Source of the DNA: Eutreptiella sp. 'Long Island Sound 2002'
Taxonomy: Eukaryota; Euglenozoa; Euglenophyceae; Eutreptiales; Eutreptiaceae
DNA: 64,000 nucleotides
Direction of reading: 5' to 3'
NCBI GenBank assembly: GCA_964036045.1
Contig: OZ038385.1
Location: 3,162,001-3,226,000, forward strand
This document shows, one piece after another, positions 25,277 through 35,914 of the stretch. The notes beneath the pieces are model-generated. The model worked only from the letters and a program-made list of their open reading frames with translations, was not told the DNA's origin and searched no databases. A program made the position numbers and the translations under genes. Numbering within the stretch: position 1 is the stretch's first letter; every line of letters starts with the position of its first letter.

Positions 25277-26517
25277 CGACGACAGGGCTTGACAATTCGC
25301 ACCTGCACAGCCACCGCAGGGCGCTAAGGGGCATTCTTAACTTCACGGCAGCGCCGCAAAGAAAGATTGCTGTTTTGCAGAAACAAACCAGGGCCGCCAT
25401 AGGCATTGTTGACCCCTCGGGTTTCCATCCCGGCGCCAACCCTGGTTTGCTTCTTAGGCTGAAAATTGCCACGCCAAAATAGCGGAAAACAGATGAAAAC
25501 GAAACAATTGTTACTGCACCTACCTATCTTTACTAGTGCCGCTCTCTCACTATACCTCGTCAACGTTCTTTACCCTGTCACCCCGGTCTCCCGGCTCTTT
25601 GTCAGTGCACCAGATGAGCGGTGCCATGAGTCTTGTTGTCCTTTTCTTGTCTTGGCCGCACGACACCACGACGCCCCGCTCACCCAACCGCCACGAGAGA
25701 CGGAGTAAGGTTGGATCCTCTTCAGATACAGCCTGAGGCTCTGCTTGAGGTCTGGGGGGTGTGCTTTCGCGACCACCTACAGCTGGAGCCCACGCTCAAC
25801 CACTGCAAGCGCCGTGGCCGGACCATGATTGCGAAGCCACACGGGGACCACAAGGCCCACGGGGGCTGTTGCCTAGGTTGGGGATGAGCCGACCTTCTTT
25901 GTTCTGGTGTATTGGGCTGTTTTGCCCCCCCAGCAGAAACCCTCGCCCGGCAGGTTTCTGCTTTTTACCGTACCGGCAACTCGTCAGCACCACGTGGCAC
26001 CGGCGAGTTGCATCAATTCCACAAACAAATCGGTCCGCATACCCGCCACACGGTGGCTGGGCCCCAGGTCTGTCGCCCAGGGTTGGGAAGGGAGACTTTC
26101 CTATTTACAGCAAACCAATATCTTGTTTGATCCACAGGTTTGACCCGAACTTGCCTATTTAGGCACAATGGTCCATTTAGTTCACACTGGTCAAGACAAA
26201 GCTCTCCTTCGACATCCTATTTACCACAAACCAACATCGTGTCGGACAGTCACCTGCCACCCTGTGGCTAGGCCCCAGGTCGCTTGCCCGGGTTTTGGAA
26301 GGGAGAGTATGTTGTTAACCCAACCTCTTTAGGGCGTGAACTCTGTTTGACTGTGTCTTTCACTGCGTTTATCCACCTTCTTGTCGTTGATCTCTTACAC
26401 CATTTACACCATTCACTCGTTCCGAAATGCTTTCAGCCTACAAGAGAAAAACACGAATACCCTCCCTAACCTTCCCTGTTTGCAACCACCTTCGCAAAAG
26501 AGGGCCCGGTTAAGGGA
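25277..26517 (-). promoter_or_regulatory. Outer leader block of LINE D (putative promoter, family 1 type)
   Basis: Nearly identical to 35,915-37,183 of C up to about 26,100, with more divergence in the last 400 bp. It contains the structured module (25,384-25,449), the AGCAGAAACC stem-loop (25,932-25,962) and two monomer-like segments (26,043-26,096 and 26,256-26,308). Promoter role is inferred from its 5'-terminal position. Confidence 0.55.
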
Positions 26518-26590
26518 ACGGGATGGCATGGGATGGCATGGGATAGCATGGGATAGCATGGGATAGCATGGGATGTCATGGGATAGCATG
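26518..26590. repeat. 10-bp satellite array S4 (shortest between full elements)
   Basis: About seven units of GGGATAGCAT or GGGATGGCAT between the 5' end of D and the 3' end of C. Confidence 0.96.
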
Positions 26591-26783
26591 TTTTGTTTTG
26601 TTTTGTTTTGTGAAAAACGCTTTGGCCAGGGTCGTACTGGTCCCCTCCCGGAGATTACCCATCTTCTCTTCGGTGGTGCGCTTCCCTTACCCTTGTATTA
26701 CCCGTGCCCCCCCCCCCTTTTTTTTTCTTTCCCCGAAAATTTTCACGTCTTCTTGAACTTGTACTGCCAAAGAAAACAAAACA

Positions 26784-26810
26784 ACCTGCCACTGGCTTGT
26801 ACCGGCAGGT
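26784..26810 (-). other. 3' UTR stem-loop of LINE C
   Basis: A 7-bp ACCTGCC/GGCAGGT stem about 200 nt before the 3' end, identical in the three family 1 copies that retain this region. Confidence 0.6.
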
Positions 26811-26811
26811 A

Positions 26812-27441
26812 CCTTTTCTGGTTTTTCTCATGTCTTTCTGGTAGATGTTGTTTTTGCTGTGGATTGATTGTTGCACCTGTTTTTGTGTGATCCTAACTCT
26901 TCTTTCCCCTGCCTACCCCCTGCACAGGACACGCACTGCACCATTTGCTCATGTGATGTCTCTGCTGCTGCACTGTTTCTCTGGGGCCTTTGTGCCAGGG
27001 CCTGCTGCGTTGTGGCAGTGCTCTGTGCAGAGAGGCTCTGTCTGTCTGTGATGTTACAACGTCCCACTGCCACATGGTGGTTCTGTGGTGTGCTGCCCGT
27101 GCTCGGGAATGCCCTGCTGCACTGTGGCTGCTTCTGGTATCTGGAGTACCTGATCTGAACCTGTGCACGACGTTTGACTGACTGGACATACATACGGCTG
27201 CTCCCTTCTGCTGGGACTTGACCGTTGACAGGACTTTTTATATAGGTCACCTGGGCTTCTGTGTCCGTTGCTGGACATTTCATATACTGCACCTAGGCAT
27301 CCATGTCTGTTGCTGGCTGCAGTTAATGGTCCGACGTTGCTCATCGTCTCGTGTATGGCTGCTGCCATTGTTTGGGGTACCCCTTGGTACCTCCTTTTGG
27401 GCCTCTGTCTCCTTTGGCCCACGTTGCGCTGCGAGCGTACC
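26812..27441 (-). other. 3' UTR of LINE C
   Basis: Non-coding stretch between the stop codon at 27,442 and the 3' stem-loop. Two similar segments with TTGCTGG and a TATATA-containing stretch lie near 27,235-27,320. No gene is seen. Confidence 0.75.
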
Positions 27442-30400
27442 TCATGGCAGAGCCTTTGCCTCCTTTTCCTTTGGCTTCGTGATATCCTGTAGAAGAGTCA
27501 CAGCGTTCCTGCACACGTCTGGCCGCACTCCCTTCACTGTGTCTCGGTCCTTGATCACCCACTTGACGAACTGCTCGTTTATCTCCAGACACCACAGCTG
27601 CATGCCACTATCCATTCTGCACCCTGTCCATTCCCACGCACTGCCAACCAGACACCAGTACACCCCTCTCCCCTGTGATCCTCTGCTTTGCGCTTCTCGT
27701 ATAACCTGACCTTTGTCTCCTCCATCTTCTCGTACCCACACATCCGGTACTCTCCTGGTCCATTCTGCTGCTCCTATGCCTTCTAGAGATTGCACCAGTA
27801 GTGCCACGACTGTATCTCTTCGTGGCCTTGTTGCTGAGATGAGGGTCCACCATGTGTGGAGGGCCATGGGTTTGACTGCTCTTTTTCGTTTTTTCACTTG
27901 ACCTACTGCTATTCTGCAGTTGGTTCCTGCTTGCCAGTCTGCCAGTAGTCTGTTGTGCTGGTCCATCTTCATCTCTGATTCCTCCGCTGCATACACTATG
28001 GCATATGCCGCTTCTAGGGTTCTGAACACCACTGATTTGGGGTGCTGTACCCCCACTCTCGCTAGTGGCACTGTGATTCCTTGCACTGGACCTATGCCCA
28101 GCCACACTGGCCACACTGTTCTATTTGAGTGTTTCTGTGGTTGCAGTACACTCGTTCTGGAGGGAGGAGACCATACTATGTCTACTTGCTGCTTCCCTTG
28201 TATCCGAACCCCCCCCCATGTCGGGGTGATACGTCCTGGCTGTACCCCCTCACTGATGAGTATCTGGCACACCTCCTGCACCCATAGGTATATCCTCGTT
28301 TTCGTCACTATGCATTCATGCAGTTGATGGTGCCTGACGCTCTCACACCACAGCCCACATTTTTCACAGTGTTGTTGCTTTCCTTCCCATTCCCACTCTG
28401 CTGCCTCTGCATACGGACTCCATGTTCTGATTTCTCCCCAGTCTCTTATGCTCAGTGGTTGCAGTCTTTGCCATGCTCTCTGTGCCTCCTTTGCTTCCGG
28501 GAACACTCTGGTCCATGTATGCTGCTGTGGTGCTGGTGTCCTGTCGCTCTCTTCACTGCACAGTGCTGACGTCGTGTGCTGCAGGAGGTATTTTTTTATG
28601 TCGATGATGACCTCGTCATTCACAAATGGCAGAACCACTGCTCCGTCTGTCCACACTTGTGGCAGGCGCAGTGGTGTGCCTCTGCCTTTGGCCCCTTCTT
28701 TGGCCTCCTTGTCCATTTCCTGGTTTGCCTGTGATATCCAGTCTTGCTGTTGAGTGTCATGATGTGCCTGTACCCATCCCCACTCCGGGGGTACTGTTGT
28801 TTCCTGTCCCGTGGCTATTATTCTGTCCATGATGGATGCTGGTCGTTGTTGCAACTGCCCTGACGCCAGAGACTGGATTGCTTCCAGGCTATCCGGACAT
28901 GCCCACACCTTCTGGACTGTCACTTCTTATTTCCTGATGGCTTGGAGCACTGCCTCCAGTGCCATCACTATCATGGTGGCCTCTACCAGCTTTGTACTGA
29001 GTCCCTGTGCCTTTATAGTCACCCGTTTCTTCAACCACACATTGCCTTCTTCATCCACCACCATTGCTGCTCCCCCCCACTGTTCTATGTTGCTGGCATC
29101 GCCGAATATGTATAAGACCCTGACCGCTGTGTTTTCCTCCTGCCTCTGTAGGGTCCATACCTCTCCTTGTTGTGGTTCCACCCTGATGAATTTGATGCCC
29201 ATGCTGTGGACTCTTGCTCTCAGTCTCCTCACATCCTCGTCCCACCTGTGGAGATCTTCTGACTGCCAGTGTACCCAGGTTGTCTCGTTCAGCACCTGAC
29301 TGGGGCCGTTAATCGCCTTGTGATACTCCACTATGGCTGTGACCCACATCAGTGTGTCCGGGCCTGGTCTCCCTATGATGTCATATACACATTCTCTGGG
29401 TGTTCTCCTGGGTATGCCAAACGCTCCTCTGAATGCTCTGGTCACCATGCCTGTCAGTTCACTGATCTGTCCCTCTGTTGGAATGTTTACCACGCATTTG
29501 TACACCATGCGGTTCTCCACCAGTCCCTCGATGACTGCGATGGTGACTCCTGCTGACACTGGCCACCTGGCCAATTACCCTATCACTCTGTTGGTCCATG
29601 TCTTGATGACCTTCCTTATGGCTGCATATCCTCCTGTGATGTTGACATTACCTCCCAGTAGTTTTATACGTGCATGCCTGTTTTCTGTGGTGACCTTGTC
29701 TGCTCCCCATTTGACCTTGAACTTATGCACTGCTATGTTGTCGTTCTCCACCTTGAACCCTAGTACTTTCATTTTCCCACTGTGGTTTCTTTGCCCCAGT
29801 GTATGGATTGCACTCCTCAGTGTGTCTGCCAAGTGCTGGGTAATCTCTGCTACTTCTTTTGCTGGTGCCGTTGCTGCTGCTGCTGCCGTGTCATCCACAT
29901 ACCCCATGGAGCCTACTGTTTCCTCTCCCAGAATGACCCGTAGCCGCACTCCTACTCCTGCTTCCCGTACTGCCAGGTGCAGGAGGTGCATGGGGATGAT
30001 GTACAGTAGGGGGTCCAGCCCCCCCCCTTGCAGTACTCCGTCTATCTGTTTGTACCACTCGCTGAGCCCATAGGCTGTGACTACGTATGTTCTCAGATGT
30101 TCATACAGTTTCAGCACTCCGTTCACTGTGTCTCTGACGTCGGGTGTGCCTTGGTGTGCCATGACTGTGATGGACTGTCTCATGACTTCATCAAAGGCCC
30201 CCACTATGTCCAGCAGTAATACTCCCACTGCCCCCTTGGTGGCTAGTGCCTGTGTGATGAGCATGTGCATGAGCCTCCTCATACCATGCACTGAGCTGCC
30301 TTTGTATCCCGCAAACTGTCTGCCTGCCGACCACCTCGGTCTGGTCATGGTTTGTACCAGAGGAGCCAATAGTCTTGCCTGTATGCGCAGTAGTGCGGAC

Positions 30401-33400
30401 AGGATTTTTATGGGCCTTGTGTTCTTGTTGACATCGCACCCCTCTGACTTGTGTGCTGTCATGTGCAGTACTTCTTTCACTTCTTCCGGCCACTGTTCGT
30501 ACCCCATCCTGAGTATCTGGATGAACTGGTGTGCTGCTTGTATTCCAAACAGTTTTACAAATGCTGGGGTGAACCCATCCACTCCTGCTGTTTTGTTTAC
30601 CATCTCTCCTTTTCTGTGGACCAGAGCACTTATTGAGACCTGTCCTGCCCCTTTGCGGATGATGAGCTCCGCCGCCCTCTCCACTCGTTGTGGTCGTTCA
30701 TCTGTCACGTGTTTTCCCACTAGGTCCTCCACCCATTCCACTGGTACTCGTGTAGTGTGTACTGGGTACTTTTTGAGATACTCCTTGCTGACCACTGTGA
30801 GAATTTCTTTCCCTTCCACTGTGCACTGACGATCCGTGTCCTCCACCTGATGTAGTATTTTGAAGGGATTTGCTGCCTTTAATTTGAGAACTTTCAATGT
30901 TCTCCCTGCCATCCCTGGCTGTGATACTTGACGCCACTGCTGCACTGTGGTCTCCCAGTATTTTGCTGTAAGCGACTGCTGCACCCTGTCTCTTACTTTC
31001 CAGCCTTTGCCCTGGACCACTCTCTTGAGCTGCCGTATTGTTTCCCTGTCATCCTTTGTCTCCTCCTCCAGCTGGTTCCTGAATTCCCTGTTCACGATGA
31101 CCACTGTTTCTCGTATCATATGCATCCATTGCTGTGGTGTCGTCCTTCTCCCACTGAATGCCTCCACTAAGTCTGAGAACATCACATTGTGGTGTTTGTC
31201 CCATTGCAGGGGTGTGACCGGCTTGGCGTCTGATTGTGCTGCTCCTGCTGCCAGTTCTACTTCCCCTTTGACCCATACCACTGGGTGGTCCCCTACTGGA
31301 GATAGCCATACCCCTCTCTGTTGCTGATTTATTCCGTTTATGATGAAGAAGTCCTTTGGCAGGTGTTGGCGACCTGTCATGTACGCTACGGTCCTGCCCT
31401 TGGTGAGAAGCGTGGCTATGGTTTCTGTGTGGAACCGTATGTCTCGATTCCAGTCTCCACCTACTGCCTCCCAATCATGTGGAGTCTTGTCCACTGTCTC
31501 CAGTATTTCCACCATCTGCCCCTTATACTCATGGGGTTCGTTCTTCTGGGCCATGTGTACTGATCCTACTATTCCCAGACCCATGGCATTGCGTACCAAT
31601 ACCATGAGTGCACTGGGTATATCCAGCAGGACTGCTTGTTTTCGTGCCCAGGCAAGTCGCACCCACACTTCATTGGCCTGTCCCACTCTCGTGTGTTGTG
31701 ACTGTTGCATCCAGTATCCTGCTATGGTTCTTTGTCTCTCCTTCCTCTGCGACCCCCACATTTCTTGACACGCCAGCACGTCCGCTTGGGTTTCCACTAC
31801 CACTGTGGTCACCTCATCCCATTTTTGAGTGGGTGTTTCCTTCTCTCTGTTGATGCCTTGGCAGTTCACTGATACCAGACTGTATCTCATTTTCACCTGT
31901 TGACTGTTCTCTGGTACCATCGTTGCCTTCCACGCTTGCTGTTCATATTGCTGTCGTCCCCAGTGTGGCGCACTCCAGTTGATTCTTATCGCCCCTCTGC
32001 CATGCCCCTCTGTGTATTTTACCAGTTCGTCCCTCCAGTGGCGCTCCTGAGGATCCCATTTCGTGATGTTGCATATTTCTGCCCACCATGACCCCATGTC
32101 TGTTTCTTCTTTTCGCTTGCGTCTGTTGATTCCTGTCTCCTTCACCAGTACTTGGTGCTGCCTCCCATGGCTCCATATCTGCATTACTATCCAGAGTTTG
32201 ACTGTGACCTCTGCATTGCATTCTTGTGCCATGGGGAAATTCAGTATTCCCACTCTCTCAAGTGCTGCTCCTTCTGTCCACAGTGTGAATTTAGTCTCCC
32301 CACACTGCAGTATTCCCGAGTGCAGCTGCTCTGCGCCGCTAATGGCTGGTCTTCCCGGTAGTTTGACTACCCTGTGTGCCATTATCTCATGCGGTGTCCC
32401 ACTACCAGTCCATTTGGGACCCAACATTCTGGTTACTGCGACCCTCTGATCCCCTTGACGTAGGACTTCACTGTGTCTTCCTGTTCGTCTTTTTGGCAGC
32501 TGTACTCTTTCCCCTGCCAGGGTTAGTGTGCCACTGTCCTCAGTAGGGCATGCCATTGTTTGCACGGGGTGGTAGCCCCCTGTTTTGTGTTTTTTATTCT
32601 GCTTGTTGAGCCCTTTGTACGCCTTGGACTGAGTCAGCTGTTGCAGTACCCACGGCGGTGCATCCTGCATCCCATGTTCTCTGCTTCTGACGACCACCTC
32701 AAACTGATCTGCTGCTTTGTCCCACTCACTCTCTGTGGAGTTTAATGAGTGCCTTTCGTTCTGTGATCCTTCTAGTCTCTTTTGAAAACTTTTCTCAATA
32801 CCCCATATGCCATGTCTCTCTGCTATTTCTGCAATGTCCCGTTGGGCATCTTTCATGCCTGCTGTGAACGTCACTGTTCCTCCCATTTCTGTGCGTTGTC
32901 CAAATCCCCACAAAGATATGAATGCATGTTGTGGACTATACGGGGGCATGAGACACCACACTGTTTGATCTGTGAGTGCATCCACAACCACACCTGTCGC
33001 TGCCACTTCCACTGCCGCTTCCGGCTTGGTTTGCTGTGGTGAAGGGATCCTTGCCGCAATCTTTTTCAGGCCATCCAGCATGGATAGCTCCTTGATTTCT
33101 ATTTCGTCTGACCGCTGCATGGGGTCTCTGGCTGCAGAGACTCGAAATGAGTCCCTATACGCCCCTGATAGGGCCGTGTCCAGTTGTTCCCCTGGGACAA
33201 ACATGACTACTTCATTGTACTGTCTCTGCATGTCTCTGAATGTCCTGAAGTCCAGCGACAACATCCCAAACACTTCTTCTGCTGCCGAGTACGAGTCCAT
33301 TGCATCTGTGTATTGGAACCCTGTCAGGAGCACTGGTCGAAGTCGTTTGGCTCCTCTCGTGAGTCGCTGGACTACCACTTTGTTGACTCCTTCACCCGTT

Positions 33401-34533
33401 TTCCACACTCCTGTCGGGGTATCGGCTGCTGCACTGCCATGGGACGTGTCCTCCTTTGCCGGGGGCCTCTGGTTGTCCTGGACCTCTTCCGCCTGATCCT
33501 CTACATCCTCATCGCCATTTGTCTTGTTAGTGTCATCTGGCAGTATTACCCTTTGGGCTGCGCCTTGATTGTTCTTGGCGTACTTCCTGCTCCTCTCCTT
33601 CGGCGTTGATGACTTTTTGGGTGACCACTTTTTGGCTTGTGCTCTGTCTCGATCCTGTTGTTTGGCGTGTTCCGCCTCCTTTGCCCTCTGGGCTCTGGCC
33701 TTATCCTCTTCCTCTACTCGGTCTCTTCTGACGTATCTCACATATTTGACCAGCACTTTGGCCCACCATTTGACTTCTGATTGCGTCGCCTCTGTGATTC
33801 TTTTCCGCACTGCTGAGTATATGCCCGTCGCTGGCAGCAGTAGTATGGCCATGTCAATCTCATCCTCGTATTCTTCTGCCACTAGGGCTTGCAGTCTGTC
33901 CTCTTCCGGGATGTTGAGGTCGTGGAGTGATTCCAGTAGGGCCAGTACTTTTTTCATTTCCGTCTGATCGATGTCTCCTCTGGGTCTTTCCTCCTGCTGA
34001 TTGGCTGTCGAGGGGGGGTCTCCTTCATCCCCTGGTTCTGACCTGGCATCCAGATCTCTATACATCTTGGGCCATGCCATATTCCACATCGCCCTGGCCT
34101 CTGCGTCCTTCATGATGATGCTCGCTGACCATGTGGTCAGCAGTCCTTTGTCGGAGACTCGTCTTACCACTTCTACTGTGGCATCTAGTAGTGAGTACTT
34201 GCTGCGGATCCCCATCAGTCGTGCTCCTGCCTTCGGGGCTATGTCTTGTACTACATCTTTTTCCTCATCAGGTTGCAGCTTCAGCATCATTGTGTTCCAG
34301 GTCGCCGTCTCCACATCTGGTTTGAGTCTGGTGATCTCTGTTATCACCGCTTGCTCTACATCTCCACAGAGGAGGTGCATTGTCATGAGCCTGGCTCTAT
34401 GGCTGCCTGATTGCAGCCATAGTCCCAGGGTCTCCGTCGCTGCGTCTTCGTTCTCTGGCTCCCATCTTATTTTCTTGGGATCGCCTTGTACTGCTCGGAC
34501 TTTGCCCCACGATGTTTGTATGGCTGGCGGCAT
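27442..34533 (-). pseudogene. LINE polyprotein of copy C: N-terminal region, APE endonuclease, RT, RNase H, zinc knuckle; two nonsense codons
   Basis: The single frame of 2,364 codons would cut target DNA and copy the element RNA. The first 880 residues or so match nothing I recognise; they contain a basic segment and a well-conserved LLTGFQYTDAMDSY region. The endonuclease spans about 31,890-31,270 (NCQGIN, CQEMWGS, GGDWNRD, GDHPVV). In the RT, motif A is LLLDIVGAFDE (30,186-30,216), motif B is LQGGGLDPLL (30,005-30,037) and motif C is YVDD (29,890-29,905). RNase H has FGDAS (29,097-29,112), LVEATM (28,974-28,991), PDSLEAIQ (28,879-28,905) and WVQAHHD with NQEMDKE (28,700-28,780). The zinc knuckle CEKC...H...C is at 28,312-28,368. 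Stops are TAA at 29,575-29,577 (CAA in B) and TAA at 28,927-28,929. The start is the MPPAI ATG conserved in D, although the frame is open to 34,878. Confidence 0.93.
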
Positions 34534-35169
34534 CGTGTTCCTGTATAATATCAAGAGTACTAGTGTTCGCAGTGCTCTTTGTCTCTGTTTACATGTTGTC
34601 GGCAGCCATCGTAGCTTACTATCGACGCCTGCTTTGCTGTTGTGTAGTCTGGCACCCGTGTCCAGCTGCTGGTGCTGTGCTTGCCAGCCGGTTTCTCTCT
34701 TATGGGGCTCTCGTGACCCTCTTCTCAGATTTATTCTTGCTCTTCTCTGCTCTGTGCAGCCATTGACTCGCCTTTTTACCCCAGCACTCGGGTACTCGTG
34801 ACCCTTGTGGCTGTCTGTCTGTGCACCGGCTCTCGCGGCCTGCTTGTACCTTGTTTGATTTTCGTTCTCCTGCTTCATGTTTCTGGGTACTCATGACCCT
34901 TATGCACTGTCACCCTGTTTATCTCTTCGGGCCATCGTGGCCAGCCCACTTTCGTAGTGGTCTCTTTTCACGTTACCTTGTGTTTTCTGCACAGACCATG
35001 TCATCTGTGTTTGACTGCTGTTCGCTCCGTGGAGTCCTTGCTCCGTTATGCACTGCAAGCACACACATGGCACAGATTGATGAGGTTCTGGGCAACTGCC
35101 CTGGTTGTACATGGTTGCACAGTTCTGACGTTTCATGTCTTCTGGAGTAGCCAGTGATGCGGTCTGTTG

Positions 35170-35575
35170 TTCCAGGCATCTAGCTCCCTCCCTGTCTTGG
35201 ACAGGTGGAGTCCAGGCATCCAGCTCCGTGCTTGCCGCACTCTTGAGTCTGGGTCTCATCACCGGTCGTTCCGTTCGGTGGCATCTAGCTCCCTGCTCTT
35301 TGCAGTTGGAGTCTCGGCATCCAGCTTCGTGCATGTGGCACTCGAAGTCTGGGTATCTGGTGATATCTTCTTTTCTCAGGCCTCTTCATCTGGACTATTG
35401 CGCGGTTGCCCCTTTTTGTCCAGGCATCCAGCTCGCTGCTCGTAGCAGTTGGAGTCTAGGCATCCAGCTCCGTGTATCCCACACTTGGAGTCTGGGCATC
35501 TGGCCCTGCACATTGCTGTGACTGGGTCCAGGCATCCTCGCTGGTGCGCTTCTGCACAACTCAGCTGGGCATCTT
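35170..35575 (-). repeat. Leader hairpin array of LINE C with covarying stems
   Basis: Seven or more units of about 34-40 bp. Good examples are 35,220-35,252 (CCAG, CTC, GTGC closed by GCAC, GAG, CTGG) and 35,321-35,352 (CCAG, CTTC, GTGC closed by GCAC, GAAG, CTGG). Other inner stems are CTGTC/GACAG (35,192-35,204), CTGC/GCAG (35,293-35,305), CTGCT/AGCAG (35,436-35,448) and CACA/TGTG near 35,510. CTCC/GGAG changes to CTTC/GAAG as a pair. Confidence 0.82.
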
Positions 35576-35914
35576 GGTCACCATTCCTGTTTTTTGCTCT
35601 CACCCTTTTGTCTTTCGGACTGTCGGTGGTTTCCACCCGTCCTGACTTCTTGTCTTTCACCCTTTGCTGTTGATGTCTGGGCTTCTTGTGTAATGCCCTG
35701 GGCACTCACTGTCCTGGGACCCGGTTGCTCTGCCGGTTCCAGGCAGGTGTTGCTGTACTTGGGGTTACCGCCTGGTCTATATGTGTGTGTTTCCCCTTTT
35801 CCATTAATCTTGTTCCCCTCCAGTTGCTGGTAGAGATTTGTTGCCCGACTGTCTGCCCTGTATACTCTCCAGTTCTCATCTCGTCCGTAGTGTCCAGTCC
35901 TTTGGGGCTCACCT

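Larger units (their letters stand above)
15601..26517 (-). mobile_element. LINE copy D (family 2 body with family 1-like outer leader)
   Basis: A complete element: 3' end TTTTGTTTTG against S3, 3' UTR 15,601-16,499, coding frame 16,500-23,582, hairpin-rich leader 23,600-25,276, and an outer leader block 25,277-26,517. Every protein domain of family 1 is present in the same order, but only about two-thirds of residues match by eye. In contrast the outer leader block is nearly identical to that of C (35,915-37,183). The 3' UTR keeps a short conserved stretch after the tail (TTTGGCCAG, GTACTGGTCCCCTCCCGG) but lacks the family 1 stem-loop. Confidence 0.92.
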
